Assembly (NCBI GenBank): GCA_038363925.1
Contig: JAQQWL010000015.1
Span: 1,612,001-1,676,000, forward strand
Length of the DNA stretch: 64,000 nt
DNA from: Apiospora phragmitis
Lineage: Eukaryota; Ascomycota; Sordariomycetes; Amphisphaeriales; Apiosporaceae
Direction: 5' to 3'
Shown: positions 35,073-45,996 of the stretch, in pieces
Numbering within the stretch: the first letter of the stretch is position 1
How the letters are laid out: the number at the start of each line of letters is the position of its first letter
Made by a program: the position numbers and the translations under genes
Notes under the pieces: model-generated
Databases searched by the model: none
What the model was told of the DNA's origin: nothing
What the model saw: the letters and a program-made list of their open reading frames with translations, nothing else

Positions 35073-36972
35073 TCATCCAGGCAACTCTTGCTGAGACGCG
35101 GGTCCAAGCTCCGAGTGACCGTGGTTACTATATAGCTCCGCCGGATGCATTCCTTGGTGCCGTCGTGGGTTCATGGGCTCGCTACGTGGCTGTTGCAACG
35201 CACTTCCAGCGGGCAGCTCGGACTTAGACCATGCTTCGGGTTGCGGCAGGGGAGTTTGTGCTCGACGAGCTCGGCGGCGGCGAAGGAGGACTGCGAGTGC
35301 CGTGGTCAATGCGATAGCAGCCACGCCTCCGACCGTGCCGCCTGCAATGGCGCCGGCTTGGCTTGTGGTGTTGTTAGGTGCCTCGCTGGGATTATTCGGA
35401 GAGGATCCACCGCCGCTGCCCGGTATATCCGATAGGCCGTTGCCGGGGTTGGCGGCCATATTTGCGCCAGACCTAAACATAGTCTTGACCTCCTCGCTTG
35501 TCCAGCTCACAGTATCAAGACCGCCCTGTGCGTACCAATCTTTGGCCGTCTTGGGTGTGTCGTAAGGGTTAGCATCGGCATCATACTGACTCTTCCAAAC
35601 CATATCCGTCAGGTCAAAAACCCCCAAACCCTGTTTCCGGGGTCAGGATCGAGTTCAGATTTTGGCCAGCCGAGGTCGCCGTGGGAGCCACCGACACTGA
35701 GCATTTGGCGCTTCCTTTTCTTATTGTCCGTCTTGTTTAGCGATCCCACGAGTGCACAGGCATGGTCATTTTGAGGGGTGCTTGAATTAGGCGACTTGAA
35801 GACAAAGCCCAGCAAACTGAGGACATGTATTTCGTCCAAGGTCTTGACCGGGTCTGACATACCGCCGTATATGAAACTGCAACTCGGTTAGCCCCCGCGC
35901 CTGGCTTTCACTCCGTCATCGATTGCCAAGGTTCGGCTCAGGATATAGGTTTCGATGCTGTTCTTACATCTCGTAGGTGCCGTTAGGGCCCTGCAAGCCC
36001 ACACTGCAAAATTTCTGCTTCTTCGTCGGTCGCGGGCCGGTCGTGGCTTGTGAGTACCACTTGCCCGTACTTGGGTCCACGAAACTGACTGTATCCCAGC
36101 TGACCATTTCAATGGTACCGACGACGACGCGACCGGCGTCTCGGCACCCCGAGGACCACCAGTAATCCATCTGGGCCGAACGGTACAGATTCCATTTCGC
36201 GCACTCACGCTGGTGCCGTACCTTCCGTACCTCAGGCTCGACGTGTTTTCCCACTTGAGACTACCGGTATCGAAACTCACCCGCCCTGAGATAGCGATGC
36301 GGGAGACTGCCGAGGTTTCGGTGTCTCTTCCGGTGACTCCGCCAAGGCGTAGCCTACGCCACGTTGCATAGTGAAAGCGGAAAGGTGGGGCCGAGCTGCA
36401 TTGTTGAACGCCACGATATTAGTGGGTATGACTTCGCTCCATGCGCCGCCTCCGCTACCGTCCGTCGTGAACTTCCAGATCAAGTTGTTGGCCGCTGTTG
36501 TATTGATAGCAGAGCCGCCCCACTCGTAGAAAGAAGAGATCGAAGCATCGAACCAGGTAATAGGCTGGTTCTGACAGGGCGCCGACTTGGGAATCGATGG
36601 TAGAGTTGCGCTCGCTTTGGTCCACGAAGAGGAGAGGGGGAGGGAGAGCGTTGTGTTTACTTGTGCTGAGAATTAGCAGCAGCTGGAGGCAGATGGATCC
36701 GATCAAGATGGGCGGGCGTTTGTATAATCTTCAAGTAACACTAAGTGTTTCAGTACTTACACGCATAAGAAGGGTGTTTCTCGTCCATTACTCCATTGAT
36801 AGACTGTGCGAGCTCGCCGCCATCGAAATAGACAGTCTCCAACCACAGCAACAGTGACAAAGGGATGCCGAATAAAATCTTCCGGTCCGGGGGTGTCCGA
36901 AAGGGCCTTCACCAGGCTGCAGCCTCCTGAGGCGAGACTTATCAGTATGTTGACGACTCGTGAGGCTTTCAT
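35073..36972 (-). CDS. Kelch-repeat membrane protein, frame-broken
   Basis: Fungal galactose-oxidase/kelch beta-propeller protein with a signal peptide and a C-terminal membrane anchor. Exons are about 36761-36972, 35968-36659 and 35073-35876 with GT-AG introns. A leader begins MKASRVVNILISLASGG. Kelch-like blades include VYFDGGELAQSING, NLIWKFTTDGSGGGAWSEV, VSWDTVSFVDPSTGKWYS, FCSVGLQGPNGTYE joined to IFIYGG, and RQMLSVGGSHGD, then GVFDLTDMVWKSQYDADANPY. A single helix (GAIAGGTVGGVAAIALTTALAVLL) with RRRRARR and a Pro-rich cytosolic tail ends the protein. At least five frame changes are needed: near 36830, 36342, 36205, 36120-36170 and 35629. Several sit in G/C runs. It may be intact in the organism with assembly errors, or a decaying gene. 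The family is clear, the exact product is not. Confidence 0.72.
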
Positions 36973-38352
36973 TCTGCTGGAAGGGTATAGCGGCCATATA
37001 GCGATATCGGGCAACTGAGGATGAATATGAGAAATCAGAGAATTACGAGTCTTGACAGATTGAAGATATTGAGATGAAAATCATGGCAAGGCCCATAATC
37101 GGCTGGTGGCCATGCCAATCCTGTATTCACTCAGCCGCCCCCAAGGAGGAGCTTGCTGAGGTGGCGATTAAGAACGGCCGCAAAGAGCCATTTGTGTAAC
37201 CACACAGGGTTGATAGCCGTCCTCATGTGAACCTCCAAGTTAGGAGACTCACTCACTAAGATATGCAGCATGGCGAATCATGAAAAGAGAGGGACATATA
37301 CAGATATATATTACCATGGATCATGGAAAGAACACGGGACCGTGAGGAACGAGACGGCCCTTTCGTTCCTGGGATGGCACCTAAAGCCTTGAACAAGAGC
37401 AGCGACTAAACTCACTGACTCCCAGTCGCATATGCGCTAAATCTATGAGAGTAAGAGGTCTTCCAATTGGTTAACCCCAAGCATATACACAGGTCCTATC
37501 AGGCGTTGCTCAAGGTTGGTCTCGTTGGAAGTTGTCTGGAATTGGGCTTTGTCAAGCTACGCTTTCCATTGGCTGATGGCCAACCCCAACACAACACTGG
37601 CGGTAAACTTGTAAATCATATGCTGTAGATCTGAACCATATCACTGAAGGGAGCGAAAGTGCTGGTGCAATTGAAGACTTACCTGTACTATGAGAAGCTA
37701 TCACCAATCCCCCGTGATCAGCTTCCTGGGGCGGTTGGAAGTCCGAACGGGTTCCCCAAGAAACAAACCCCCAAGATTGCGTGAAAGCAAGCCAGAAAGT
37801 TTTGGACTTCCTAGATGCACGACCTGGCCCTGGTCGGATCCTTGAGTACTCCAAGTGGATAGCAACGGATGACCTGTGGTATGGGATAACCGGCTGCTGG
37901 AGGTGATGGTTATAGACCAAGATGCATCTGCAATCCCGCGTCAGCGGCTCGGGAGGCACGAGGAATCCGAACGGTCCCGAGGGAAAGCCTGGACGAGTCA
38001 GGATATATTAGTTTCGCGTCGTTGCGGACGGCTGCACCAATTTATATAGTCATGGGAGCTTGGACTAGTACCTAACGTTAGTCTCGTGTCCTTCGGCCTT
38101 CGGGTGGCTAACCGAAAGTAAGGCTCTGCGGAAGGCGAACGAGAAAGTTGTGGTGTGTACCGGATTCCCCGGAGGTAGAGACAAATCCATGGAGGGAGAT
38201 GGAGGAAGTGGAGGAGATGGAGAGGATGGAATGTTACTTACCCAAAAGAGATGAAGGCGATGGAAGGGCGTGGTACTTACCTAGAAAGTCCACTTACCTC
38301 GAAGAAGTGTGCTGAGAGGTGGTGGAGGGGAGAGGGTATGGGCAAGAGGGAA

Positions 38353-38379
38353 GGGAATGGGATTGGGATTGGGATTGGG
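38353..38379 (+). other. G-quadruplex-type motif (five GGG runs)
   Basis: Five GGG runs are separated by exactly three nt each (AAT once, ATT three times), giving a GGGATT repeat. It meets the usual sequence rule for a G-quadruplex and resembles a telomere-like unit, though it is not the TTAGGG repeat. Confidence 0.7.
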
Positions 38380-38576
38380 AACAGGTAGTAGGGCAGGGTC
38401 CAAGAATGTCCTCAGAGTCGGCCAATCCAGATCCAGGTCATCCAGGTCCATGGCATCGAGGTTCCGTGAAGCAGCGATGCTGCGAAGAGTGTTGCTTGCT
38501 GGTGCCAGACGGGGATCACAACAACCACTGCAGACCTAAGAGGACACACAGGCGCTCTTGCCGCTATGCTAGACCC

Positions 38577-38755
38577 CAGACCATACTATGTCCCTTCAAA
38601 AACCTTTACCCTTACTACACGGACTTACACGCATTTGCATTTGCACAACCGATCAAGCGATGACAGAGGACTGCCAGCAGGATCGGCTGTGCAAATGCAT
38701 ACGCGTGTAAGTCCGTAGTAAGGGTAAGTGAGATCGAAGTCGCATAGTATGGGTT
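38577..38755. repeat. Imperfect inverted repeat (possible MITE or hairpin RNA)
   Basis: The inner arms 38606-38654 and 38681-38727 are about 90 percent complementary, broken by one 2-nt gap and a few mismatches, around a 26-nt loop. Further out, CCATACTATG (38581-38590) meets its complement CATAGTATGG (about 38743-38752), so the original arms may have been about 75 nt. There is no coding content. A foldback or miniature element remnant is most likely; a hairpin transcript is possible. Confidence 0.75.
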
Positions 38756-39076
38756 GCCAGGGACCACGATCTTGCGGCCATGACTTGGGGAAAGAGAGGA
38801 CGGAAAGCTAGTATAATTACCCCAGCTATGATACCTGTGACAGTTTAGCGCAAGAGAATGGGGGAGGGGATGAACAGACCTTGGCTGGGGGTGCCGGGAA
38901 AAGAAGATAGCCCCAGCAGCGTTACCGTCACCCACATACCCCAGTACTCGTCCGAGGATCGCAGTCCTGGCTTCCATCCCAACGTCCGAGGATGGTTCGG
39001 GGCAGGAAGTCTATGGGCACGGGGGATCTGGTGTTGCTGCTGGGGATCCCAACTTCCCGACTGCGGCGACGTGTGC

Positions 39077-39138
39077 GGAGGAAGGAAAGAATGAAGGAAG
39101 GAAGGATAGGAAGGAAAGGAAGGGAAAGAAGGAAAGGA
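39077..39138 (+). repeat. Polypurine (GGAA-rich) tract
   Basis: About 60 nt of almost pure A/G, mostly GGAA units with only two interrupting T residues. This is low-complexity sequence, possibly promoter-associated. Confidence 0.7.
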
Positions 39139-39720
39139 ATTGAGAAAGGGGGGCGGGCTGGGGAGGTATCTATACTGTCAGAAAAAATTTAAGATTTCAC
39201 TTCGAAGTTTGCACAGAATTGCTCGGATCCGACCAACTTCGACAACTCCGTTGCACAGTGGGACTCATAAATGCCTCTCCCCAGAAGGTTGACTGTTGCA
39301 AGGGACATAGTTTGCCGATGGTCTGGCTGGTTGGCCTTTCTGCCCGCCCCTGAATAGATTAAAGATAAAAAGTGGAAAGGAACCAGAGTAAGAAAAACCT
39401 TTTGTAGAAGAAGCCCTTGTCATCCCCTAGAGCATCTTGTCAAGAACGATCCCGAGAGTCGGATGGTAAGTGACAATTGCGACTCAGAGAAGCTTCTATA
39501 CTACCCGTAATATGGATCAAGAGAGGAAAGGGGACATCAGACCTCTGGGCAGCGACTCCAACATGAAGGTCGACGTCTGTTGGCTGAGCGTAGAATACGA
39601 ACTTAAGTGACAGAGATGTTTGTTGGCAGCTAGGTTCATACGTAGTCCGGATCAGAAAGACATCTCTGAACTCACTCACCCACACGAGTCAAAGGAAAAC
39701 AGATCACCGACATCAGAGAC

Positions 39721-39780
39721 AGTCAAGCAAAAGACATCAATACGCAGTCAAGCAAGAGACAGCAATACGCAGCCAAGACA
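39721..39780 (+). repeat. 25-nt tandem repeat, 2.4 copies
   Basis: A 25-nt unit beginning AGTCAAGCAA and ending AATACGC occurs at 39721-39745 and 39746-39770 with two differences, followed by a partial third copy. Confidence 0.8.
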
Positions 39781-40767
39781 GCTATCATGTTCGCCAGTTT
39801 TGATCATAGAGGATGAAAGTGGATTCCGGTCAACACCTCTCTACCAACCAACCCGGTGGAAAACAAGTCGAAACGCCGTTCTCCAGAATTCTCAGTTATC
39901 AATCATCATCATGATCCCGAAGACTCTTTCGAGAAGACAGACAGACATACACAGTATCCTCCAAGTACCTTCACGCCTACCACCTCCCCATATATTTCCT
40001 TATCCTCCCTACCGCCCGACAGACACGGCGGCACAACAAACAGTTTCCTCCCCCCTCCCCCCTACTTTGCTGTGTTCAATCGTGAATCCACCGATCAAAT
40101 ATGTGTATGGACGGCGTGTATAATGAAGTTCCCAGCTCTCGACGTAGTGTGCACATCGTGATGCTACTCAGAGTAAACGCGGGATGACTCCCCAGAAGCT
40201 TTTTGGTCATTAAGTGTCTAAGATGGACTTCACGCCTAACCAGGCATGAGGCCCAATATTTTGTAATCTGTGTCCGCGTGACAAATCGGCCAAAGCCGCA
40301 CAGGGCTTGAATTGGGGAAAATGCCACATGTTTTGAGGGTTGAAGGGGGAGAAGGTGGGGGTTGGAGGGACATCATGTACGGGAAATGAAACACCTGTCG
40401 AGCCGGAAAGCACAAAGAGCAAAAAGCAAAGATGCGATCAATCGCTATGAATGGCTTACGCTGCTATTGCAGTAGCTTGGGCTTCGTCGGGAGAAGCGTC
40501 TTCTGGGTTGTCGCCTGTACTAGTGACCATCGGGGCAGAGTCCTGTGTAGAGAGGAGGGTGGTTAACAGTTGGACTCATGAAGATGGCACAGCACGCGAC
40601 TGTCGGCTAGGAAATGTGCTTCAGAAATGCAAGTTGTCATGATTGTATGTGTAGTGTCTCCAGGTCCAGCCGAACCAAGGCCGCAGCCAGTGTCATAATC
40701 GCTTAGAAAGGTCTATCATGAAGAAAGTAGAAGGCATGTGAAGAAGAAAGTGACCAAAAACACCAAA

Positions 40768-42927
40768 TCATCTTCCGCTTCTGGATGAGCCTACCGAGGT
40801 CTGCCGCTCATGGCCAGCTGGTCGTCGATCTCTTTTATCTCCGTCGAGCTTCAATGAGTCAAGTCGTTTCTGGTTATCCTCACTTTGCGGGTCAACCTCC
40901 GATACGCCATTGGAGGGCTTCCTCTTACTGGCTTGATCCTTAAGCGCAGCCCACTTCCGATCCCGCATTGCCTCCCTTGCTGCAGCATTGTTCTGGTTCT
41001 CGGTGTATTCATGAGAACAGTCGTCGAAGAGCTGAGGGTTGATTTCCATAAATAACTTCATGGCGTTATACACCATGCCGTGAATCGTCCTGTGTCCATC
41101 ACATTAGTTGTCTGGCCAGAAATGAGGCGGACGGGTTTCTTACCTGTTCCAATGACCTTTCGAGTTCTCGTATAGCGGAGCGAACATGATGGGCAAAATG
41201 ATCTCGACATTGTCGCTGACAAGATTGCAGAAGTACTCATTGTTCCAGAAGTAGAGCGCGCGCTCTGCCACCTGGAAATGAGGGCTGGCGACTGACTTGG
41301 CCAATTGGTGAAACAACGGCTCTTGAACTTTGGCAAACTCGGCAGGGTCCATAACCTCGAAGATGTCTTCTACTTCATTTAGGAACATGACCTCCTTTGT
41401 GCTGTTAACCTTGGGCCAGTATCGCAACAGGCCAAGGACAACTTCTTCCGTCAGGGAAGCATCCTTTTCAAGGAACTGGACGATGCAGTATGCCAGCTGG
41501 GGATGGTACATGCTGAGGCTCTTGACCTTGTGTAGCGGAAGAAGCACCCTGGTAAGGAACAGCTTGTGCTCCTCCTTCAGGGGGAGGGCAAATCCGTTGA
41601 TGATGGAACCCAAGATTTCAAGCAGCTCCGCAATCCCGTTGAAACGCTCGGTTTCGTAGATGAACTGGAAGAAGACGTTGTTGATGGATCGTCGAATGAA
41701 GGATCGAAGGTTCAGGAATTTGCCGTATATGCGATGCAGTGTAGTCTTGAGGAAGTCGCGCTCGCGCGGGTCTTCTGAATCGAAGAGCTCCAGCAGCTGG
41801 AGGACGAAGCTGTGGTCAATGTAGGCTTTGGCAATGTTGGTGTTGAAGTCTTGACTCTCGATAAATCGCAAGAAGAACTCGTATACAACCTGGATATGCG
41901 GCCAAGCCACCTCCAGGACGGGCTCGTCTTCCTCCGGATCGAATGCCTCTCCTTGAGGGTTCATGGGCGGAGGAATAGGGCGGAACAGGTTCTTAGCAAA
42001 CATTTCGACGACCCGGGGATACATAGGTTCCGTGATGACCTGGCGGTTGTTGGCCACATAGTCCAGCAGCTCGTGTAGTGCGAGACGTTTGATTTCCTTG
42101 GACTTCATATCACCGCTGGCATCGTTAAAGTCGAAGATGACATTGCACTGGTCGATCTTCTGCATGAACAATTCTTGACGGCGATTCGGCGGCACTTCAT
42201 GGAAGCCAGGGAGCTTCTCCAGTTCACGCTGCGGCGAGATATCGAACCGGGACGAATGCTGTCTCTTCGGTGTGCGCAAGCCCTCGGGGACATCCTTCGG
42301 TGTCTGATGAAGGCGATCGAACATGAGAGACTTCTGTCCGGCCTTTGGAGGGACCAGATCATGAGGCATCGTCTCTGCGGCACCCGGCGGGGGGGACATG
42401 CTGGTATCGCGAATGGATGTCAGTTCTAATTCGATCTCGAACACGATCAACACGCGACTTACATTTGCGCTTGGGCTAATTACCACGGTGGGTGGCAGCC
42501 CGCCTTGTCTACTAGGGGTCCCGGCACCATTAGGAGAAGGTCCGCTGTTAAATCTATCACCACCATTCCCTTGGCCGGCTGATTGGGGCCCTGGGCTGCC
42601 GTGCTCGGCAGCGGTGTTGTTGGGTGGAAGGGGTTTGTTGCGAATATCATTCAATGTCGAGGTTGAAGAAGTGGGCGTCAGTACTGGCGACTGTGTTTCC
42701 CTAGAACTGCCCGAGGGCGAAGCAGTGCCATCCTTGGAGTCCTTATTCTTCTTGGATGACTTGCTGTCGCTTTTTCCTCGAGACAACTATGTGAAGGCGG
42801 TAAGAGGTTAGCATACGCGGTTTTGGACGTGGCTGGGTTTTTTTGTGTGCAAGATTCGATGATGCAATCAAGCTGGTAAACAAGCGTGTAGACGGGTACT
42901 CACCACTCTTTGGCTGAATCGCTTCAT
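40768..42927 (-). CDS. RTS1: PP2A regulatory subunit B56 (Rts1/ParA)
   Basis: B56-type targeting subunit of protein phosphatase 2A, with roles in cell-cycle, septation and stress control. Four exons: 42904-42927 (MKRFSQRV), 42463-42786, 41144-42400 and 40768-41089. A disordered Ser/Pro-rich N-terminus precedes the B56 HEAT-like solenoid, which runs from about residue 150 to 560 ([84 protein letters not shown] joined to [10 protein letters not shown]). The 42401-42462 segment has a perfect GTAAGT donor and CCAG acceptor, but removing it breaks the frame unless the G7 run at 42389-42395 (C7 in the gene) is one base shorter. With that, the protein reads [16 protein letters not shown] and totals 641 residues. 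Left in, the 62 nt encode an odd insert absent from relatives as I know them. Identity is certain. Confidence 0.95.
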
Positions 42928-45900
42928 CTTGGCCTCCATATATGGCCTCCGGCCCTTTTGTCAGGACTCGCTCGTAGCCCCAGGAAACAACTAGTCGTCT
43001 CTTGGTGGTTGAGAGGAAGCTGCTTCGACAGCGAAAGCCGACAGGCGCCAAGATAGGTAAAGGTAAAATGGAAGCGGGGGCTGAGGTGCGTCGTGCACAA
43101 TAACAATAGCCCGGACCCAGCAGTTCGATTACTGGTATCGCAGAAACCCGTCTCGATTGGTCGTCAAATCGCCTTCTCTTTTCGTGTCTTGGTACAAATT
43201 ATCTGCGGCGAGCTGGCCGACGTGTTGACGATGGGAAGTCGAGGCAGCGCAGCAGCAGGTAGTGGTTGTGTAGTGGTGGTAGTAAAGGTGGGATGGGCAC
43301 AAGGGGTTCAATGCGGCAGTGTCGAGGATCAGTCGCCAGGTGGTGCCGGTACAGTACCTCAGCTCCAATTATTAGATGGGGAAAAAGGCAAGCCGGCTTG
43401 TGTCGACGGGTGATGGTGGTTGTTTGCGAAAAAGATCAATTGATTGATCAGGCCTAATAAACCATCACAATGAGACCGACACGCCAATAGACCAAAAAGT
43501 TTCGAGACCAAGACGTGTCGCCTGCGGAGATGAGAGGTTTACGTTTGGAAAGTGGTGTGGAGAAGGGCAATGCATTCAAGTTGGCGATCCAGGGGATGGG
43601 TGATGGATTGGCAAGCGGGATGATGTTGATGGGAAGGGGAAAGTGGAAGGGGTACACCGTGCTTGTGCGGGCTCGCGGGCTTCTCTCTCTCACTCACTCT
43701 CCGTCGTCCGCCCGTCTCCTCCAACTACAAGCAGTGGGAAACGAGGCTGGACAGGATGGTGCTTGCTAGGAATGTAGGTTGGGCAACCAGCCATTATCTC
43801 TAGACCCCGGTCTGCGCTGGTCGCTTTGACTTAAGGTTACCTGGTAATACAGGCACGGGAAGAGGAGCGCAAGTGAATATCAATGTACTTGGGCATTGGT
43901 TGAAGGGACCGCACCGCACTGATCGGTTCGGTTATTGCCTAGCATCAATTTGGTCATAGGACACTGCACATGCATCCAGCGAGGCAGGTACAATCAATAT
44001 CAGGTATTGATTGATGTAGCACCAAAAAGAAGAAGAATCGAAAGATATTCAGATTGTCCTCAGGATTCCATCGCCCGTCACAAACAGCAACAACCTAGCG
44101 GAAGCAATCATTATGCTTACTTGCTCATTGGTCCAGGTCATACAGATTGAGAGCTACACATTGCAGACAAGGCGGGTATGTTACATGATCCAAGGAGTGC
44201 ATCAATTGGAGAGAGAGGTCCGGTTCGATGTAATAGGAGGAGCAGGCACACTGGGCTGCTGGGGCACTCGTGATGTTTTGCGGGGCATGGCCCTGTCCCA
44301 AGCACTGTAGTCTGTCCCTTGGCTCTGGCTATGTGTGTGCCTCGAGAAATCAAAAGTCCACTAACGATGCAGAAACTCGTCAATTTGCAGGAGAGTCGTC
44401 GCGAGTGGCCCAAGCACCAGCTCATGTGCCGTCTCTTCGAGTGCTTAACACCCCACTACCACTTCCCACTGGTGCTTGCTTGCATATGGCTTGATGGCTA
44501 CGCATAGTACTTTGCATAAGCAAGGCAGATATGCCAGGAAGGTATGCACATTTGATAACATTACCTTATGTATGCACAGCTGAGCTTCTCTGAGTGGACG
44601 ACAGTATACCTACTCTCAGGGTCAGGAGTTGTCAATACCGGATTTCTAACAACCAAATACATATTGCTTCGACAGCGATATGGGCAGGCGAATCCTTCAA
44701 TATTATGAAATCGTGTATCAGTGCAAACTGCCAAGCTTTTTAATTCCAAGAACAGCTTCGAACCTACGACTCTCTTCAGGAGGGCCGGCTAGTCTGCCTA
44801 AGGTCAAGGCACTTCAGGCATAATATATCCCTATAGGCCACGATCGTCTACACCGACCTCTGTGTTACTCACTTTGATGTGCACAGTCTGCCAGTAGGTA
44901 TGTCTTTGGGCGTAATCGCTTGCGGTCATTAGCGCTGAGAAGCCCGAGTCTCTGCGCGAGGAAATGCCCAATTTGGCTGATGGTAGGGCTACTTGTGAGA
45001 GCTAATTGGTTAGCCCCCATGATCTGCTCCGTAATTGGTTTGTCCCTGGGAGCCTCACTTGTTACTACTACATAAATCCTTTGCGCCATCGTCATGGGCT
45101 TGGGTAGAGGGCGGAATTAGAAAGAAGGGGCCACTATGACAGCTTGTCACTTACATATCTTAGTCCTTGGGGTACATATTCGTCGGGCTTTGCAGGATTC
45201 CGACCACATGGCGGTCAGGGGGGTTAGTACGTGCTTGTCCGAGCTCAGGTGGTGCAAACCCACGTTGCGTTGGCTTGGTGAAGTCGGCGCGTCGCAAGTG
45301 CATTCATTTACTGAACGGGAGACATTCGGACAAGCCAGGATAGCGTACCTACTGATTGGATACTACACACTAGATAACAACCAGATCATGTAAGGTTTGC
45401 TGAGCTTATCTTCATGCTGCAGATCTGGACTGGAGTAAAAGACGTCAAGAGCATGTTGGCGAGGCTGTGCAGCTGCTGGCAGCTGCCTCCACCTGTGTGC
45501 CACCCATCTGTCACCCGCCTCCAGTATCAACTGCGCAACGGAATTTGAATAATACGACTACATCTTTACCGACTTCCCATCGTTCGCTGATACATTTACT
45601 GGACAATCTTGGGTTTTTTTATCCTCTAGCAATCCCAATAAGGCTATCGGTACAGCTGTATTCAATTGAGAAAGATCTTTCGCTTTGCCCACTGAAATCG
45701 TACTGCTGGGAGCCTTGAAAAAGTACATCTCAATCTGCTGGATCAACTGTCGCCTGCCTATTTGAATACTCTATAGCTCGACTACTTAGGTTTGGAATAC
45801 CTGCCAGCGTCTCGAGTTCGCTATCGGATTTTGCACCTGTACCAGACAGATGAACATCGACAAGCCCATTTCTGCTTAGAAGTGGAGCTAAAGGTTTGAA

Positions 45901-45996
45901 TGCTTTCTCAGATGGTCAAGGTTCAATACATTGAAGGCGAGCCTGCTCTCCAGGGACCTCCTTAACAACGCACTCTGCCTTGTCACAACCGCAGAC
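42928..45996. other. Divergent intergenic region, no supported gene
   Basis: This 3.1-kb region lies between RTS1 (-) and the TFIIIC gene (+). The part next to RTS1 is probably its leader and promoter. A minus-strand frame at 44865-45095 (76 codons, MTMAQRIYVVVTSEAPRDKP) has a protein-like composition but no family I recognise; it is too short and isolated to call. Nothing else is supported. Confidence 0.4.

Larger units (their letters stand above)
36973..40767. other. Long gene-poor region with repeats
   Basis: This 3.8-kb stretch lies upstream of the kelch gene and downstream of the PP2A subunit gene. No frame shows a known domain (the largest, 39620-40123 + and 37552-37959 -, look random). 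It contains a G-rich tract, an inverted repeat, a purine tract and a short tandem repeat, listed separately. Confidence 0.5.

Noticed and set aside
39620..40123. 167-codon plus-strand frame in the gene-poor region
   Set aside because: It includes the 25-nt tandem repeat, shows no domain and has random-looking composition.
44745..44860. Possible tRNA on the minus strand (GGTTCGA-like B box)
   Set aside because: The flanking bases do not form a T stem and no matching A box or acceptor stem could be drawn.
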